Below, piece by piece: positions 51,413 through 61,559 of a stretch of DNA of 64,000 bases (position 1 is its first letter; each line of letters opens with the position of its first letter). The stretch lies in contig NZ_CP041765.1 of assembly GCF_007559025.1 (NCBI RefSeq), positions 3,593,501 through 3,657,500 of the forward strand. The letters run 5' to 3'. Origin of the DNA: Tomitella fengzijianii (GTDB lineage: Bacteria > Actinomycetota > Actinomycetes > Mycobacteriales > Mycobacteriaceae). Both the position numbers and the translations under genes were made by a program. Below the pieces are notes generated by a model. It did no database searches, was not told the origin of the DNA, and saw only the letters and a list, made by a program, of their open reading frames with translations.

Positions 51413-51623
51413 GCGCGCACGGCCGGCGCCCCGCACCTTCGCGGCGGACCTTCTCCGGCGCTGTACGGGCGATCTCCGCGACGGCGCAGCGCCGCCCCAG
51501 GTTGAGGAGCCGACGGATCTGCCCTAGCGTCTGACAGCAAGGCTAGCGCCAGACCGACACCGACACTCCGGGCCGGCATCCTCATCTTCCGGGGATCCGG
51601 GACGGCACAGGGGAGAGGCCGAC

Positions 51624-53660
51624 GTGAGGACTATCCACGATGCCTGGCAGGGCATCCGCAAACCCGTTTTCATCCCCGCATCACTGATCATCTTCGGGAT
51701 GATCGCCTTCGCCGTCGTCTACTCCGGCACCGCGGAGGACGCCTTCACCTCTTTGAAGGACGGCATCGCCGACGGCGTCGGCTGGTGGTACATTCTGTCC
51801 GCCACCGGCTTCGTCCTGTTCGCCGCCTACTGCGTGTTCAGCCGCGTCGGCAGCATCCGGCTGGGCCGGGACGACGAGCGGCCGGAGTTCGGCGTGTTCT
51901 CCTGGTTCGCCATGCTCTTCAGCGCGGGCATGGGCATCGGCCTCGTCTTCTACGGCGTGGCGGAGCCGCTGTCCCACTACATCATCCCACCGCAGTCCGG
52001 CGGGATCGAGGGCGGCACGGACGCCGCGGCCAACCAGTCGATGCAGTTGACGATGTTCCACTGGGGGCTGCACGCATGGGCCATCTACGTGGTGGTCGGC
52101 CTGGGCCTGGCGTACATGACCTACCGCAAGGGCCGCCCGATGTCGGTGCGGTGGCTTCTCGAGCCACTGCTGGGGCGCAAGCGGATCGAGGGCCCCATCG
52201 GGCATGCCATCGACGTCATCGCCGTCGTCGGCACACTCTTCGGCATCGCCACGTCGCTGGGCTTCGGCGTGCAGCAGATCTCGGCGGGCCTGGAGTACCT
52301 GGGCTGGCTCACGGTGGACAACCCGGTCAAGATCATCATCATCGTCGTCGTCACGGCGATGGCCACGCTCTCCGTCGTGTCGGGCGTGACCAAGGGCCTC
52401 AAGTGGCTTTCAAACATCAACATGGTCCTCGCCGCGCTTCTGGCGCTGTTCGTGCTGGCGCTGGGCCCCACGCTGTTCCTGGCGCAGGCATGGGTGCAGA
52501 ACCTCGGCGGATACGTGCAGGCGCTGCCGCAGATGATGCTGCGCACCGCGCCGTTCTCCGATGACACCTGGCTGGCCGACTGGACCATCTTCTACTGGGG
52601 CTGGTGGATGAGCTGGGCGCCGTTCGTGGGCATGTTCATCGCCCGGATCTCGCGCGGGCGCACCATCCGCGAGTTCATCGCCGGGGTGATCCTGGCCCCC
52701 ACGGTCATCGCCTCTCTGTGGTTCACGATCTTCGGCGATTCCGGGATCCTGCGGCAGCGCGACGACGGGGACATGCTGGTCGACGGCGCCGTCGACACCA
52801 ACACGACGCTCTTCCACATGCTCGACGGCCTGCCGCTGGGCGTCATCACGAGCGTGCTCGCGATCGCGGTGGTCGTGTTCTTCTTCGTCACCTCGTCCGA
52901 CTCGGGATCGCTGGTGATCGACATGCTCTCCACGGGCGGCGACATGAACACGCCCAAGATCACGCGCGTGTACTGGTCGGTGCTCGAGGGACTTGCCGCT
53001 GCAATCCTGCTGGTGGTGGGCGGCGCCGGATCGCTGACGGCCCTGCAGACCGCGTCCATCGCCACAGCGGTGCCGTTCTCGATAGTCCTGGTGCTGGCCT
53101 GCGTCTCGATGCTCAAGGCGTTCCGGTTCGACCTGGCGCACCGCCCCCGGTACGTCCACGTCTCGACGCCGGGCGGCGGCGGGTCCACCGTGCTCGCCAC
53201 CTCCGGCGCTGCGGGACCGGACAAGCCCGCGCAGCAGTCGACGCCGCCGGGGGCCGGTCCGGAGCGCGAGCCCGTCGGCGCGACGCCGACCGGACAGAGT
53301 GCCGAGTCCGAGCATTGGTGGCGCAGGTCCAAGGTCTCCGCGACGTTCGCCGGCCTGTCGCCGTCGGACCGCCCGGCACCTGAGCCGCAGGACGACTCGC
53401 TCGTAGTGCGCGTGCATGAGATCCCGGTCAGCGCCCTCGAGGTGGACCCCGAGACGGGCGCGGTGGGCTTCGACAGGTCCGCCGGGCCGTCGGACCCGCT
53501 CGGCGGCGAGGTGTTCGACACGCCGGAGTTCGCCGAGTCCGCCATCGGCGCCGAGATGCGCAGCAACGGAAACGGCAACGAGGGCAACGGCGTCGGGAAC
53601 GGTGACGGAAATGAAAACGGGGACGGCGGCGGTGCCGCCGACCCCGCTCCGCCGGACTGA
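51624..53660 (+). CDS. BCCT-family betaine/choline/carnitine transporter
   Basis: A 678-aa sodium- or proton-coupled osmolyte importer. Twelve hydrophobic segments include FSWFAMLFSAGMGIGLVFYGVAEP (BCCT motif) and WTIFYWGWWMSWAPFVGMFIARISRGRTIREF with the Trp-rich helix 8. The last 150 residues form a Gly/Asn/Asp-rich cytosolic tail, a place where BetP senses osmotic stress. GTG 51624, AGGGGAGAGG upstream. Ends at a strong terminator. Confidence 0.93.
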   Translation: MRTIHDAWQGIRKPVFIPASLIIFGMIAFAVVYSGTAEDAFTSLKDGIADGVGWWYILSATGFVLFAAYCVFSRVGSIRLGRDDERPEFGVFSWFAMLFSAGMGIGLVFYGVAEPLSHYIIPPQSGGIEGGTDAAANQSMQLTMFHWGLHAWAIYVVVGLGLAYMTYRKGRPMSVRWLLEPLLGRKRIEGPIGHAIDVIAVVGTLFGIATSLGFGVQQISAGLEYLGWLTVDNPVKIIIIVVVTAMATLSVVSGVTKGLKWLSNINMVLAALLALFVLALGPTLFLAQAWVQNLGGYVQALPQMMLRTAPFSDDTWLADWTIFYWGWWMSWAPFVGMFIARISRGRTIREFIAGVILAPTVIASLWFTIFGDSGILRQRDDGDMLVDGAVDTNTTLFHMLDGLPLGVITSVLAIAVVVFFFVTSSDSGSLVIDMLSTGGDMNTPKITRVYWSVLEGLAAAILLVVGGAGSLTALQTASIATAVPFSIVLVLACVSMLKAFRFDLAHRPRYVHVSTPGGGGSTVLATSGAAGPDKPAQQSTPPGAGPEREPVGATPTGQSAESEHWWRRSKVSATFAGLSPSDRPAPEPQDDSLVVRVHEIPVSALEVDPETGAVGFDRSAGPSDPLGGEVFDTPEFAESAIGAEMRSNGNGNEGNGVGNGDGNENGDGGGAADPAPPD

Positions 53661-53685
53661 CGCCCTCCGGCTGATCCTGCCGACA

Positions 53686-53724
53686 CCGCGGCCCGCCCGA
53701 CGAACCCCGTCGGGCGGGCCGCGG
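53686..53724 (+). terminator. BCCT transporter terminator
   Basis: CCGCGGCCCGCCCGACG (53686-53702) pairs exactly with CGTCGGGCGGGCCGCGG (53708-53724) around AACCC. Confidence 0.88.
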
Positions 53725-53842
53725 TTCTTCGTGTGCGGAGGTCGGTGCACGCGCCCCGGCGAGGCGCACGAGACCGCGCCCACACCTCGCCCGCACTTGT
53801 GTTCTGACCCACTGGTAACTATGTTCGTCTGCGGAATGGAAA

Positions 53843-53872
53843 ACGTACGTCCAATTCGTACGTCCGTATCAT
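53843..53872 (+). promoter_or_regulatory. Promoter and operator of the PorA/PorH-like pair
   Basis: ACGTACG-N7-CGTACGT (53843-53863) is a perfect inverted repeat just upstream of TATCAT (53867-53872), a likely -10. The site would sit between -35 and -10. The region is AT-richer than its surroundings, as for strong promoters. Confidence 0.5.
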
Positions 53873-53889
53873 AACTCAAGGAGTTTACA

Positions 53890-54042
53890 ATGGGTTCACT
53901 TCCGGGTCTCATCGACCTCCTCCCCCTCATCGGCATCATGGACGGGTTCGACACGATGTCGCTCAACGGCATCGGGTCCGCACAGACCCAGTCCCTCGAC
54001 GCCGTCGGCTCGCTCGAGGGCCTCCTCGGCGGCGGCGCGTAA
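53890..54042 (+). CDS. 50-aa PorA/PorH-like putative cell-wall channel peptide
   Basis: A tiny protein starting MGSLPGLIDLLPLIGIMDGFD and ending GSLEGLLGGGA; no signal peptide, Gly/Ser/Leu-rich, no Cys. AAGGAG at 7 nt precedes the ATG. Together with the next gene it resembles corynebacterial PorA (45 aa)/PorH (57 aa), small helical, signal-less, O-mycoloylated proteins that jointly form an outer-membrane channel. I base this on size, composition, operon arrangement and short amphipathic helices; direct sequence similarity is too slight to prove by eye. Confidence 0.55.
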   Translation: MGSLPGLIDLLPLIGIMDGFDTMSLNGIGSAQTQSLDAVGSLEGLLGGGA

Positions 54043-54107
54043 CCGCCACCCCCTTGCCGGCCGGGGCGCCGCCCGGCCTCTTCACAGCACCGAATCAGGA
54101 GAAACAC

Positions 54108-54272
54108 ATGCTCACCGACTCCCTCACGAACGCCTTCGGCGTCTTCAACACCAGCATCGAGAACGGCACCGGCTCCATCGGCGCCCTCACCGGCGACGGC
54201 ATCGGCAGCCTCGGCGACATCCTCAAGCCCTTCTTCGCGGGCCTCGAGACCATGAGCGGCGCCGGCGAGTAG
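54108..54272 (+). CDS. 54-aa PorA/PorH-like putative cell-wall channel peptide
   Basis: Second member of the pair: MLTDSLTNAFGVFNTSIENG at the N-terminus and LKPFFAGLETMSGAGE at the end, acidic, signal-less, with several Ser residues that could be mycoloylated. PorH of C. glutamicum is also acidic and of similar size. CAGGAGAAAC precedes the ATG at 54108; the longer frame from 54054 lacks a ribosome site. It starts 65 nt after the first gene and is followed by a perfect 15-bp terminator stem. Confidence 0.55.
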   Translation: MLTDSLTNAFGVFNTSIENGTGSIGALTGDGIGSLGDILKPFFAGLETMSGAGE

Positions 54273-54280
54273 GCCCGGCC

Positions 54281-54320
54281 GATCGCGGGGCGCCCACCAC
54301 CTGGCGGGCGCCCCGCGATC
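54281..54320 (+). terminator. Terminator of the PorA/PorH-like pair
   Basis: GATCGCGGGGCGCCC (54281-54295) pairs exactly with GGGCGCCCCGCGATC (54306-54320) around a 10-nt loop, 8 bp after the stop. Confidence 0.88.
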
Positions 54321-54331
54321 CTTCGCTTGCC

Positions 54332-54346
54332 GTGCATGATCTGCAC
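54332..54346. promoter_or_regulatory. Palindrome GTGCA-TGATC-TGCAC
   Basis: Perfect 5+5 inverted repeat between the porin terminator and the LLM gene. TACGGT at 54352-54357 and TAGGCT near 54440 could be -10 boxes. Possible operator of the LLM gene. Confidence 0.3.
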
Positions 54347-54517
54347 TGCCGTACGGTATTTTCAACCTGGACGAAACAGCCCGCCATATATGCGGCCCGG
54401 CCGCCCCGCCCGAGTGTGGACACCTGTCCGGCCACTCCTCTAGGCTGGACTCACATTGCGGACAGGGCTCCCGGGCCTGACCGCCACCGGAGAACCCGCG
54501 ACGAGCGAGGAGCAGCC

Positions 54518-55417
54518 GTGCGCTTCGGAGTCACCCTGTTCACCAGCGATAGGGGCATCACCCCCGCCGCCGCCGCACGCGCTGCGGAGGACGCCGGCTT
54601 CGACGCGTTCTACGTGCCCGAGCACACGCACATCCCCGCCCGCCGCGAGGCCGCACACCCCGCCACCGGCGACTCCTCGCTGCCCGACGACCGCTACATG
54701 CGCACACTCGACCCCTGGGTGGCCCTCGGCACCGCGGTACCGGTGACGTCGACGATCCGTCTCGGCACGTGCGTCGCGCTGCCGGTGGAGCACGACGTGC
54801 TCACCCTCGCGAAGACCATCGCCACCGTCGATCACCTCTCGGGCGGGCGGGTGACGCTAGGCGTCGGCTTCGGCTGGAACCTCGACGAGCTGCGCGACCA
54901 CGGCGTACGCATCGACCGCCGGCGCACGATGCTGCGCGAATACCTCGAAGCCATGCAGTCGCTGTGGGACCAGGACGAGGCCGAGTACCACGGCGAGTTC
55001 GTCGACTTCGACGCCGCGTGGGCCTGGCCCAAGACGGTGCAGCGCCCGCGCGTGCCGGTCGTGGTGGGCTGCGCGGGCAACGATAAGAATTTCCGCTGGA
55101 TCGCCCGGAATGCCGACGGCTGGATGACCACCCCGCGCGAGGGCGCGCTCGAGGACGGCATCACCGGACTGCGCCGCGCGTGGACGGAAGCCGGACGCGA
55201 GGGCGACCCTCTGATCAGCGCCCTCGTCCCGGGGCGCCCGGACCCCGACGAACTGGCCCGCTGGCGCGACCTGGGCGTCACCGAGGCGATCTGCGGCATG
55301 CCCGACGCGGACGAACCGACCGTCGCCGCCTACCTCCAGCATCTCGCAGGCCGCATCGCGCATCTGCGGGAACCCCGGCCGCGCGCCGCGCCCGCGGCGG
55401 GCGCTGCGGCGGAATGA
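54518..55417 (+). CDS. LLM-class F420-dependent oxidoreductase
   Basis: A 299-aa luciferase-like enzyme. MRFGVTLFTSDRGITPAAAARAAEDAGFDAFYVPEHTHIP, KTIATVDHLSGGRVTLGVGFGWNLDELRDHG and RNADGWMTTP are typical of the F420 Rv2161c-type subgroup. The GTG start at 54518 has GAGGAG at 6 nt; the upstream open frame lacks family similarity. 76 bp upstream of the glycosyltransferase operon; co-transcription possible. Confidence 0.88.
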   Translation: MRFGVTLFTSDRGITPAAAARAAEDAGFDAFYVPEHTHIPARREAAHPATGDSSLPDDRYMRTLDPWVALGTAVPVTSTIRLGTCVALPVEHDVLTLAKTIATVDHLSGGRVTLGVGFGWNLDELRDHGVRIDRRRTMLREYLEAMQSLWDQDEAEYHGEFVDFDAAWAWPKTVQRPRVPVVVGCAGNDKNFRWIARNADGWMTTPREGALEDGITGLRRAWTEAGREGDPLISALVPGRPDPDELARWRDLGVTEAICGMPDADEPTVAAYLQHLAGRIAHLREPRPRAAPAAGAAAE

Positions 55418-55493
55418 TCACGCCCCGGGGCGGCGGCCCTCTATCGTTGCCATCGGGACCCCCGGTTCGAAGCCGAAGGAAGCGAGGTGAGCG

Positions 55494-56765
55494 GTGCGGA
55501 TAGCCCTGCTGTCGTACCGGAGTAAACCGCACTGCGGCGGGCAGGGCGTATACGTGCGCCACCTGAGCCGGGGCCTGGCGGGCCTGGGCCACGAGGTGGA
55601 GGTCTTCTCCGGCCAGCCGTACCCGGAGCTGGACCCGCCCGTCACCCTCACCCGCGTGCCCAGTCTGGACCTCTACCGCGAGCCGGACCCGTTCCGCACG
55701 CCGCGTCCGTCGGAGATCCGCGACGGCATCGACCTGCTCGAGCTGGCGACGATGTGGACCGCCGGCTTCCCGGAGCCGCTGACCTTCAGCCTGCGCGCGG
55801 CCCGGATCCTGGGACGGCGGGCCGGCGAGTTCGACGTCGTGCACGACAACCAGTGTCTGGGCTACGGGCTGCTGCGGATGCAGCGCGCCGGGCTTCCTGT
55901 CGTCGCCACCATCCACCACCCGATCACCCGCGACCGCGACCTGGACCTGGCCGCCGCCGGTCTGCGCCGCAAGCTCACTCTGCGCCGGTGGTACGGGTTC
56001 CTCGCGATGCAGGGGCGCGTGGCCCGCCGCATCCCCACCCTGCTGACGGTGTCGCGCTCCTCCGAGGCCGACGTCGCCGAGGCATTCGACATCCCCGACG
56101 GGCGCCTGCACACCATCCCGCTCGGGGTGGACACCGCGCTGTTCGCGCCTTCCGCCGCGCAGGCCGCCGCCCCCGGAGGCGCAGGGCCGTTCCGCATCGC
56201 CTGCGTCGCCAGCGCCGACATGCCCCTCAAAGGAGTCGGCACCCTACTGGAGGCGGTGGCCAAGCTGCGCACCGAGCACGACGTGCGCCTCGACCTGGTC
56301 TCACGGCCGACACCGGGCGGCGCCACCGAGCGGCTGATGGACCGGCTCTCGGTGCGGGACATCGTCGACGTGCACTCCGGCATCGACGACGACGCGCTCG
56401 CCGGGCTGCTCGCCGGGGCCGACGTGGCGTGCGTGCCATCGCTGTACGAAGGGTTCTCGCTGCCCGCCGTCGAGGCGATGTCCTGCGGCACCGCGCTGGT
56501 CGCCAGCGCCGCCGGCGCACTCCCCGAGGTCGTCGGCACCGACGGCGCCGCCGCGTCGCTGGTGCCGCCCGGCGACGCGGGTGCGCTGGTGTCGGCCCTC
56601 GGGGCGCTGCTGACGGACCCGCCGCGCCGCCGGGCCATGGGTGCGGCGGGGCGCGCGCGGGCCGTCCGCGAGTTCAGCTGGGAATCGGTGGCCGCGAAGA
56701 CCGTCGAGAAATACGAGTCCGCGATCGCCGCGCGGCGGGCGGGCATGCGGGAGGGGCGATGCTGA
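55494..56765 (+). CDS. GT4-family glycosyltransferase
   Basis: A 423-aa GT-B enzyme transferring a sugar from a nucleotide donor. The N-terminal half has GGQGVYVRHLSRGLAGLGHEVEVFSG, and the C-terminal half ADMPLKGVGTLLEAVAKL and PSLYEGFSLPAVEAMSCGTALVAS with the E-x7-E donor motif. GTG at 55494, AGCGAGGTGAGC upstream. Its stop overlaps the methyltransferase ATG by 7 bp, beginning a three-gene coupled operon. Acceptor unknown; could be a polysaccharide or glycolipid of the envelope. Confidence 0.9.
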   Translation: MRIALLSYRSKPHCGGQGVYVRHLSRGLAGLGHEVEVFSGQPYPELDPPVTLTRVPSLDLYREPDPFRTPRPSEIRDGIDLLELATMWTAGFPEPLTFSLRAARILGRRAGEFDVVHDNQCLGYGLLRMQRAGLPVVATIHHPITRDRDLDLAAAGLRRKLTLRRWYGFLAMQGRVARRIPTLLTVSRSSEADVAEAFDIPDGRLHTIPLGVDTALFAPSAAQAAAPGGAGPFRIACVASADMPLKGVGTLLEAVAKLRTEHDVRLDLVSRPTPGGATERLMDRLSVRDIVDVHSGIDDDALAGLLAGADVACVPSLYEGFSLPAVEAMSCGTALVASAAGALPEVVGTDGAAASLVPPGDAGALVSALGALLTDPPRRRAMGAAGRARAVREFSWESVAAKTVEKYESAIAARRAGMREGRC

Positions 56766-57490
56766 CCTTCGACTTCGACCGGCTCGGCGTCCGGCCCGGC
56801 ATGCGCGCCATCGACATCGGTTCCGGCAACGGCCGGCACGCCTACGAGCTGCTGCGACGCGGAGCGGACGTCGTCGCCTTCGATCAGAGCGCCGACGACA
56901 TGGCCGAGGTGGAGACGATGTTCGCGGCCCTGCGCTCCGAAGGCGAGGTGCCCGAGGGCGCCGCCGCTCGTGTCGAGGTGGGCGACGCGCTGGCCTTGCC
57001 GTATCCCGACGACGCATTCGACATCGTGGTGCTCTCCGAGATCCTCGAGCACATCCCCGACGACGGGAAGGCCATCGCCGAGGCGGTGCGCATCCTCAGG
57101 CCGGGCGGCGTCGCCGCGGTGAGCGTGCCGCGCTGGCTGCCGGAGAAGCTGTGCTGGGCACTCTCCGACGAGTACCACGAGGTGGAGGGCGGCCATGTGC
57201 GCGTCTACCGGGCCGACGAGCTGGCAGCCAAGCTCACGCGCGCCGGCCTCACCGTCGCCCACCGCGACCACGCGCACGCGCTGCATGCCCCGTACTGGTG
57301 GCTCAAGTGCGCAGTGGGAGTGGACAATGCGGATCACCCGCTGGTGCGCGGATACCACCGGCTGCTGGTGTGGGACATGATGTCGGCGCCGCCGCTGACC
57401 CGGCTGCTGGACAGGGCGCTCAATCCGCTCATCGGCAAGAGCGTGGCGCTGTACCTGACCAAGGACGAGGTCACCGTTGGCGCGCCCTGA
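56759..57490 (+). CDS. Class I SAM-dependent methyltransferase
   Basis: A 243-aa methyltransferase. MRAIDIGSGNGRHAYELLRRGADVVAFDQS is motif I plus the acidic ribose ligand, DAFDIVVLSEILEHIPDDGKAIAEAVRILRPGG motifs II-III. UbiE/Methyltransf_11 type. It overlaps the GT4 gene by 7 nt and the next gene by 14 nt, so the three products probably act together, perhaps methylating the sugar added by GT4. Confidence 0.9.
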   Translation: MLTFDFDRLGVRPGMRAIDIGSGNGRHAYELLRRGADVVAFDQSADDMAEVETMFAALRSEGEVPEGAAARVEVGDALALPYPDDAFDIVVLSEILEHIPDDGKAIAEAVRILRPGGVAAVSVPRWLPEKLCWALSDEYHEVEGGHVRVYRADELAAKLTRAGLTVAHRDHAHALHAPYWWLKCAVGVDNADHPLVRGYHRLLVWDMMSAPPLTRLLDRALNPLIGKSVALYLTKDEVTVGAP

Positions 57491-58529
57491 GCCGCCCGAG
57501 GTCCCCGGCGTGCTCACCGCCGCGCAGGCGGGGGCCACCGGCGCGGCGATCGCCCGGATGCAGGAGCCGTCCGGGCAGATCCCCTGGTTCCCCGGCGGCC
57601 ACACCGACCCGTGGGACCACGTCGAGTCCGCGATGGGGCTCACCGTGGCAGGCCTGCAGGGCGAGGCGGAGGCCGCCTACGCCTGGTCCGCGGCCACGCA
57701 GCGCCGCGACGGATCCTGGCCGATGCGGGTGCGCGGCCGGCGCGTCGAGGATGCGGCCACCGACATCAACTTCTGCGCCTACATCGCCGTCGGCGTGTGG
57801 CACCACCTGCAGGTCACCGGTGACGCGGATTTCGCGCGTCGCATGTGGCCGACGGTGCGCCGCGCCCTGGATCTGACGGTGTCGATGCAGGCCCCGGGCG
57901 GGGAGGTCTGGTGGGCCCGCGACGTGCGGGGACGGCCCGTCCGCGAGGCCCTGCTCACCGGAAGCTCGAGCATCCGCCTCGGCCTGCTCTGCGGCATCCG
58001 GCTGGCCGACGCCCTCGGCGTGCCGCAGCCGGGGTGGGAGTCGGCGTGGGCACGGCTGCACCACGCCCTGCGCGACCGACCGGAATCGTTCACGCCCAAA
58101 CCCGAGTACTCGATGGACTGGTACTACCCGGTGCTGTGCGGCGCCCTGCGCGGCGACGACGCCCGCGCGCGCATCGCCCGCCGCTGGAAAGACTTCGTCG
58201 TGCCGGGCCTCGGTATCCGCTGCGTGGACCACAAGCCGTGGGTGACCGGCGCGGAGACGTGCGAGCTGTCGCTGACGCTGGCGGCCGTCGGCGACACCGA
58301 CGGGGCGCGGGAACAACTCGCGGCGATGCAGCACCTGCGCGACCCCGACGGGTCCTACTGGACCGGGCTGGTATTCGCGGACGGCAAGCGGTGGCCGGTG
58401 GAGGTGAGCTCGTGGACGTCCGCCGCGGTGCTGCTGGCCGCCGACGCCATCGCGGGCGCCACGGGCGGAGCGCGCCTGTTCGCCGACGCCGCATCCACGG
58501 AACCAGAGGGCGTGCACAGCCCCGCGTGA
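57477..58529 (+). CDS. (alpha/alpha)6-barrel protein, prenyltransferase/squalene-cyclase-like
   Basis: A 350-aa all-helical protein. Repeated motifs such as RRDGSWPMRVRGRRVEDAATDINFCAYIAVGVWHHL and DPDGSYWTGLVFADGKRWPVEVSSWTSAAVLLAADAI carry the DGSW/QW-like turns of squalene-cyclase and six-hairpin glycosidase folds. No DxDD cyclase motif is seen. Because it follows a GT4 and a methyltransferase, a glycan-processing role is more likely than terpene cyclisation. The TTG start (57477) overlaps the previous gene by 14 nt; the choice rests on the coupling. Confidence 0.75.
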   Translation: MARPEPPEVPGVLTAAQAGATGAAIARMQEPSGQIPWFPGGHTDPWDHVESAMGLTVAGLQGEAEAAYAWSAATQRRDGSWPMRVRGRRVEDAATDINFCAYIAVGVWHHLQVTGDADFARRMWPTVRRALDLTVSMQAPGGEVWWARDVRGRPVREALLTGSSSIRLGLLCGIRLADALGVPQPGWESAWARLHHALRDRPESFTPKPEYSMDWYYPVLCGALRGDDARARIARRWKDFVVPGLGIRCVDHKPWVTGAETCELSLTLAAVGDTDGAREQLAAMQHLRDPDGSYWTGLVFADGKRWPVEVSSWTSAAVLLAADAIAGATGGARLFADAASTEPEGVHSPA

Positions 58530-58562
58530 TACACGGGCTTCCCGACCTGCCGCCGCGCGTGC

Positions 58563-59693
<1,131 letters not shown>

Positions 59694-59697
<4 letters not shown>

Positions 59698-60743
59698 TCG
59701 TCCTCCTCCGTGCCGGTGGCTTCGTCCAGTGCGCCCGCACCCCGCCCGGACCCCACACCCAGCCCCTCGCCGAGGCCCTTCAACGCCCGGCGCGCCAGCG
59801 GCAGGTCCGCGCCGGTCCGTTCGCCCAGCGCCAGGGCCAGCGCCAGGTCCTTCTCCCCCAGATCGCGTACGTGCGTGAGAATCGGGTGCCAGCCGTCTTC
59901 GGGCGCGACAGGACGCGTGCTGTCACGCAGCATGATCGCGCCGGCTCCACCGGTGATGGCGTCGGAGTGCCGCACCACCTTTCCGAGCTCGGTGATGTCG
60001 AGCCCCGCCGACTCCGCAAGGCGCTGCGCCTCGGCGGCCGCCGTGAAAGACACGAAGTGCAGCAGATTGCGTGCCAGCTTCATGCGCGTGCCGGCGCCGA
60101 CCGGCCCCGCGTGCACCACCAGTGCGGCGAAACTCTCGAACGGCGCGCGCACGGCGGCGAACGCCTCCTCTGTGCCGCCCACCATCACCGCCAGTCGGCC
60201 CTTCTGCGCCCCCGCCACCCCGCCGCTCACGGGCGCGTCCACCAGATCCACTCCGCACGCGGCGCATTCGGCGGCGAGCGCGGTGGCCGTCGTGTCGGCG
60301 ATAGTCGAATGCACCGCGATCACCGTCCGCGGGCGCGCCGTGGTCAGAATCCCATCGGGACCCGCTACCACCTCGCGCACCTGCGCGTCGTCGAGGACGG
60401 CGACCGAGACGACGTCGGCGTCACGCGCAGCCTCGCCGGGGGTCGCGGCCACGCGCGCGCCCTTCTTTGCTACGCGTTCGGCGGCCGCGGGCCGGGCGTC
60501 GCACACGGTCAGCCCGCCCGGCCAGTCGAGCCACCGCTGCGCCATGGGCGACCCCATGTTCCCGAGGCCTATGTACGCCAGACGAGCCGGACCGGCGTTT
60601 CCGCGGGTCGCGCGGACTGAATCCGGCACCGGCCGTTGCTGTTCCACTTGCACTGAGTCCACCTCTGCTGAGTCCGACCGTGCTGAATCCTGCTGTTCCG
60701 GGGAGTGCCGCATCATCGCCACCTGTCGGCTTCCGCCGCCCAT
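59694..60743 (-). CDS. NAD-dependent beta-hydroxyacid dehydrogenase (3-hydroxyisobutyrate dehydrogenase-like)
   Basis: A 349-aa protein with a polar N-terminal extension (about 50 aa), Rossmann motif YIGLGNMGSPMAQRWL, substrate signature DAPVSGGVAGAQKGRLAVMVGG, and the catalytic Lys helix GAGTRMKLARNLL. Its ATG follows the SDR stop after one base (TGA-C-ATG); MM starts nine codons in are alternatives. Acts downstream of the SDR/ALDH steps on a beta-hydroxy acid, by inference. Confidence 0.85.
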
Positions 60744-60744
60744 G

Positions 60745-61497
60745 TCATGAGCGGATGATCTGTCCGCCGTCGACGTTGAGTATGTGACCCGATATCCACG
60801 CCGCGTCGTCTGAAAGCAGGAACAGGCAGGCTCCCACCATGTCGCCGACGGTCCCCATGCGGCGGATCGGGATGCGCTCGACCATGTCGGCCACCATGTC
60901 CTGCGGGGTGACGCTCCTCGTGGCCTCGGTGTCAGTGGGCCCGGGGGCGAGCGCGTTGATCCGGATGTTCGAACCGCCGAGCTCCGTCGCCAGCTGCTGT
61001 GTGAGGCCGTTGATGCCCGCCTTGGCCAGCCCGTAGAAGCCGGAGTAGAGCCATGCCGCGGTGGACGATTGGTTGACGATGGATCCGCCGCCGTTCTCGG
61101 ACATCGGTTTCCACACCGCGCGCGTCACGTTGAGCGCCCCGTCGAGATTCACCGACATGAACTTCTTGTAGTAGTCCCAGGGGACCGTCAAAAGCAGATC
61201 CAGTTTCATCGAGCCGTAGATCGCCGCGTTGTTGACCAGGTGGTCGATGCCGCCGAACTCGGTGACGGTGTAGTCCGCCAGGTCGGCGGCGGACTCCGGA
61301 TCGGCGACGTCCACGTGGTGGAACGTCGCCGTGCCCCCCTCAGCGCCGATCGCGTCCGCCACGGCCTTGCCGCGTTCGGAGTCGATGTCTGCGAGGACGA
61401 CCCGCGCCCCCTCACGGGCAAGGCCGCGGGCGTACGCCTCGCCGATCCCCTGCGCCGCGCCTGTGACGACGGCGGTCCTGCCTTCGAAACGTGCCAT
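60745..61497 (-). CDS. Short-chain dehydrogenase/reductase
   Basis: A 250-aa classical SDR: TAVVTGAAQGIGEAYARGLA, NNAAIYGSM, NQSSTAAWLYSGFYGLAKAGI (Tyr-x3-Lys) and GHILNVDGGQIIRS. GGGGAAG precedes ATG 61497. It lies 62 nt after the ALDH gene on the same strand. Probably oxidises the alcohol formed by the divergent P450. Confidence 0.88.
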   Translation of the reverse strand: MARFEGRTAVVTGAAQGIGEAYARGLAREGARVVLADIDSERGKAVADAIGAEGGTATFHHVDVADPESAADLADYTVTEFGGIDHLVNNAAIYGSMKLDLLLTVPWDYYKKFMSVNLDGALNVTRAVWKPMSENGGGSIVNQSSTAAWLYSGFYGLAKAGINGLTQQLATELGGSNIRINALAPGPTDTEATRSVTPQDMVADMVERIPIRRMGTVGDMVGACLFLLSDDAAWISGHILNVDGGQIIRS

Positions 61498-61559
61498 GGT
61501 GCTTCCCCGGTTCTCGTTGTGGACTGCCCGGTGCGCGCTCGCGCCCCGGATGCTTGCTG

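Noticed and set aside
57477-58529. Squalene-hopene or terpene cyclase
   Set aside because: Only scattered QW-like turns; no DxDD acid motif and about half the usual length; neighbours are sugar-modifying enzymes.
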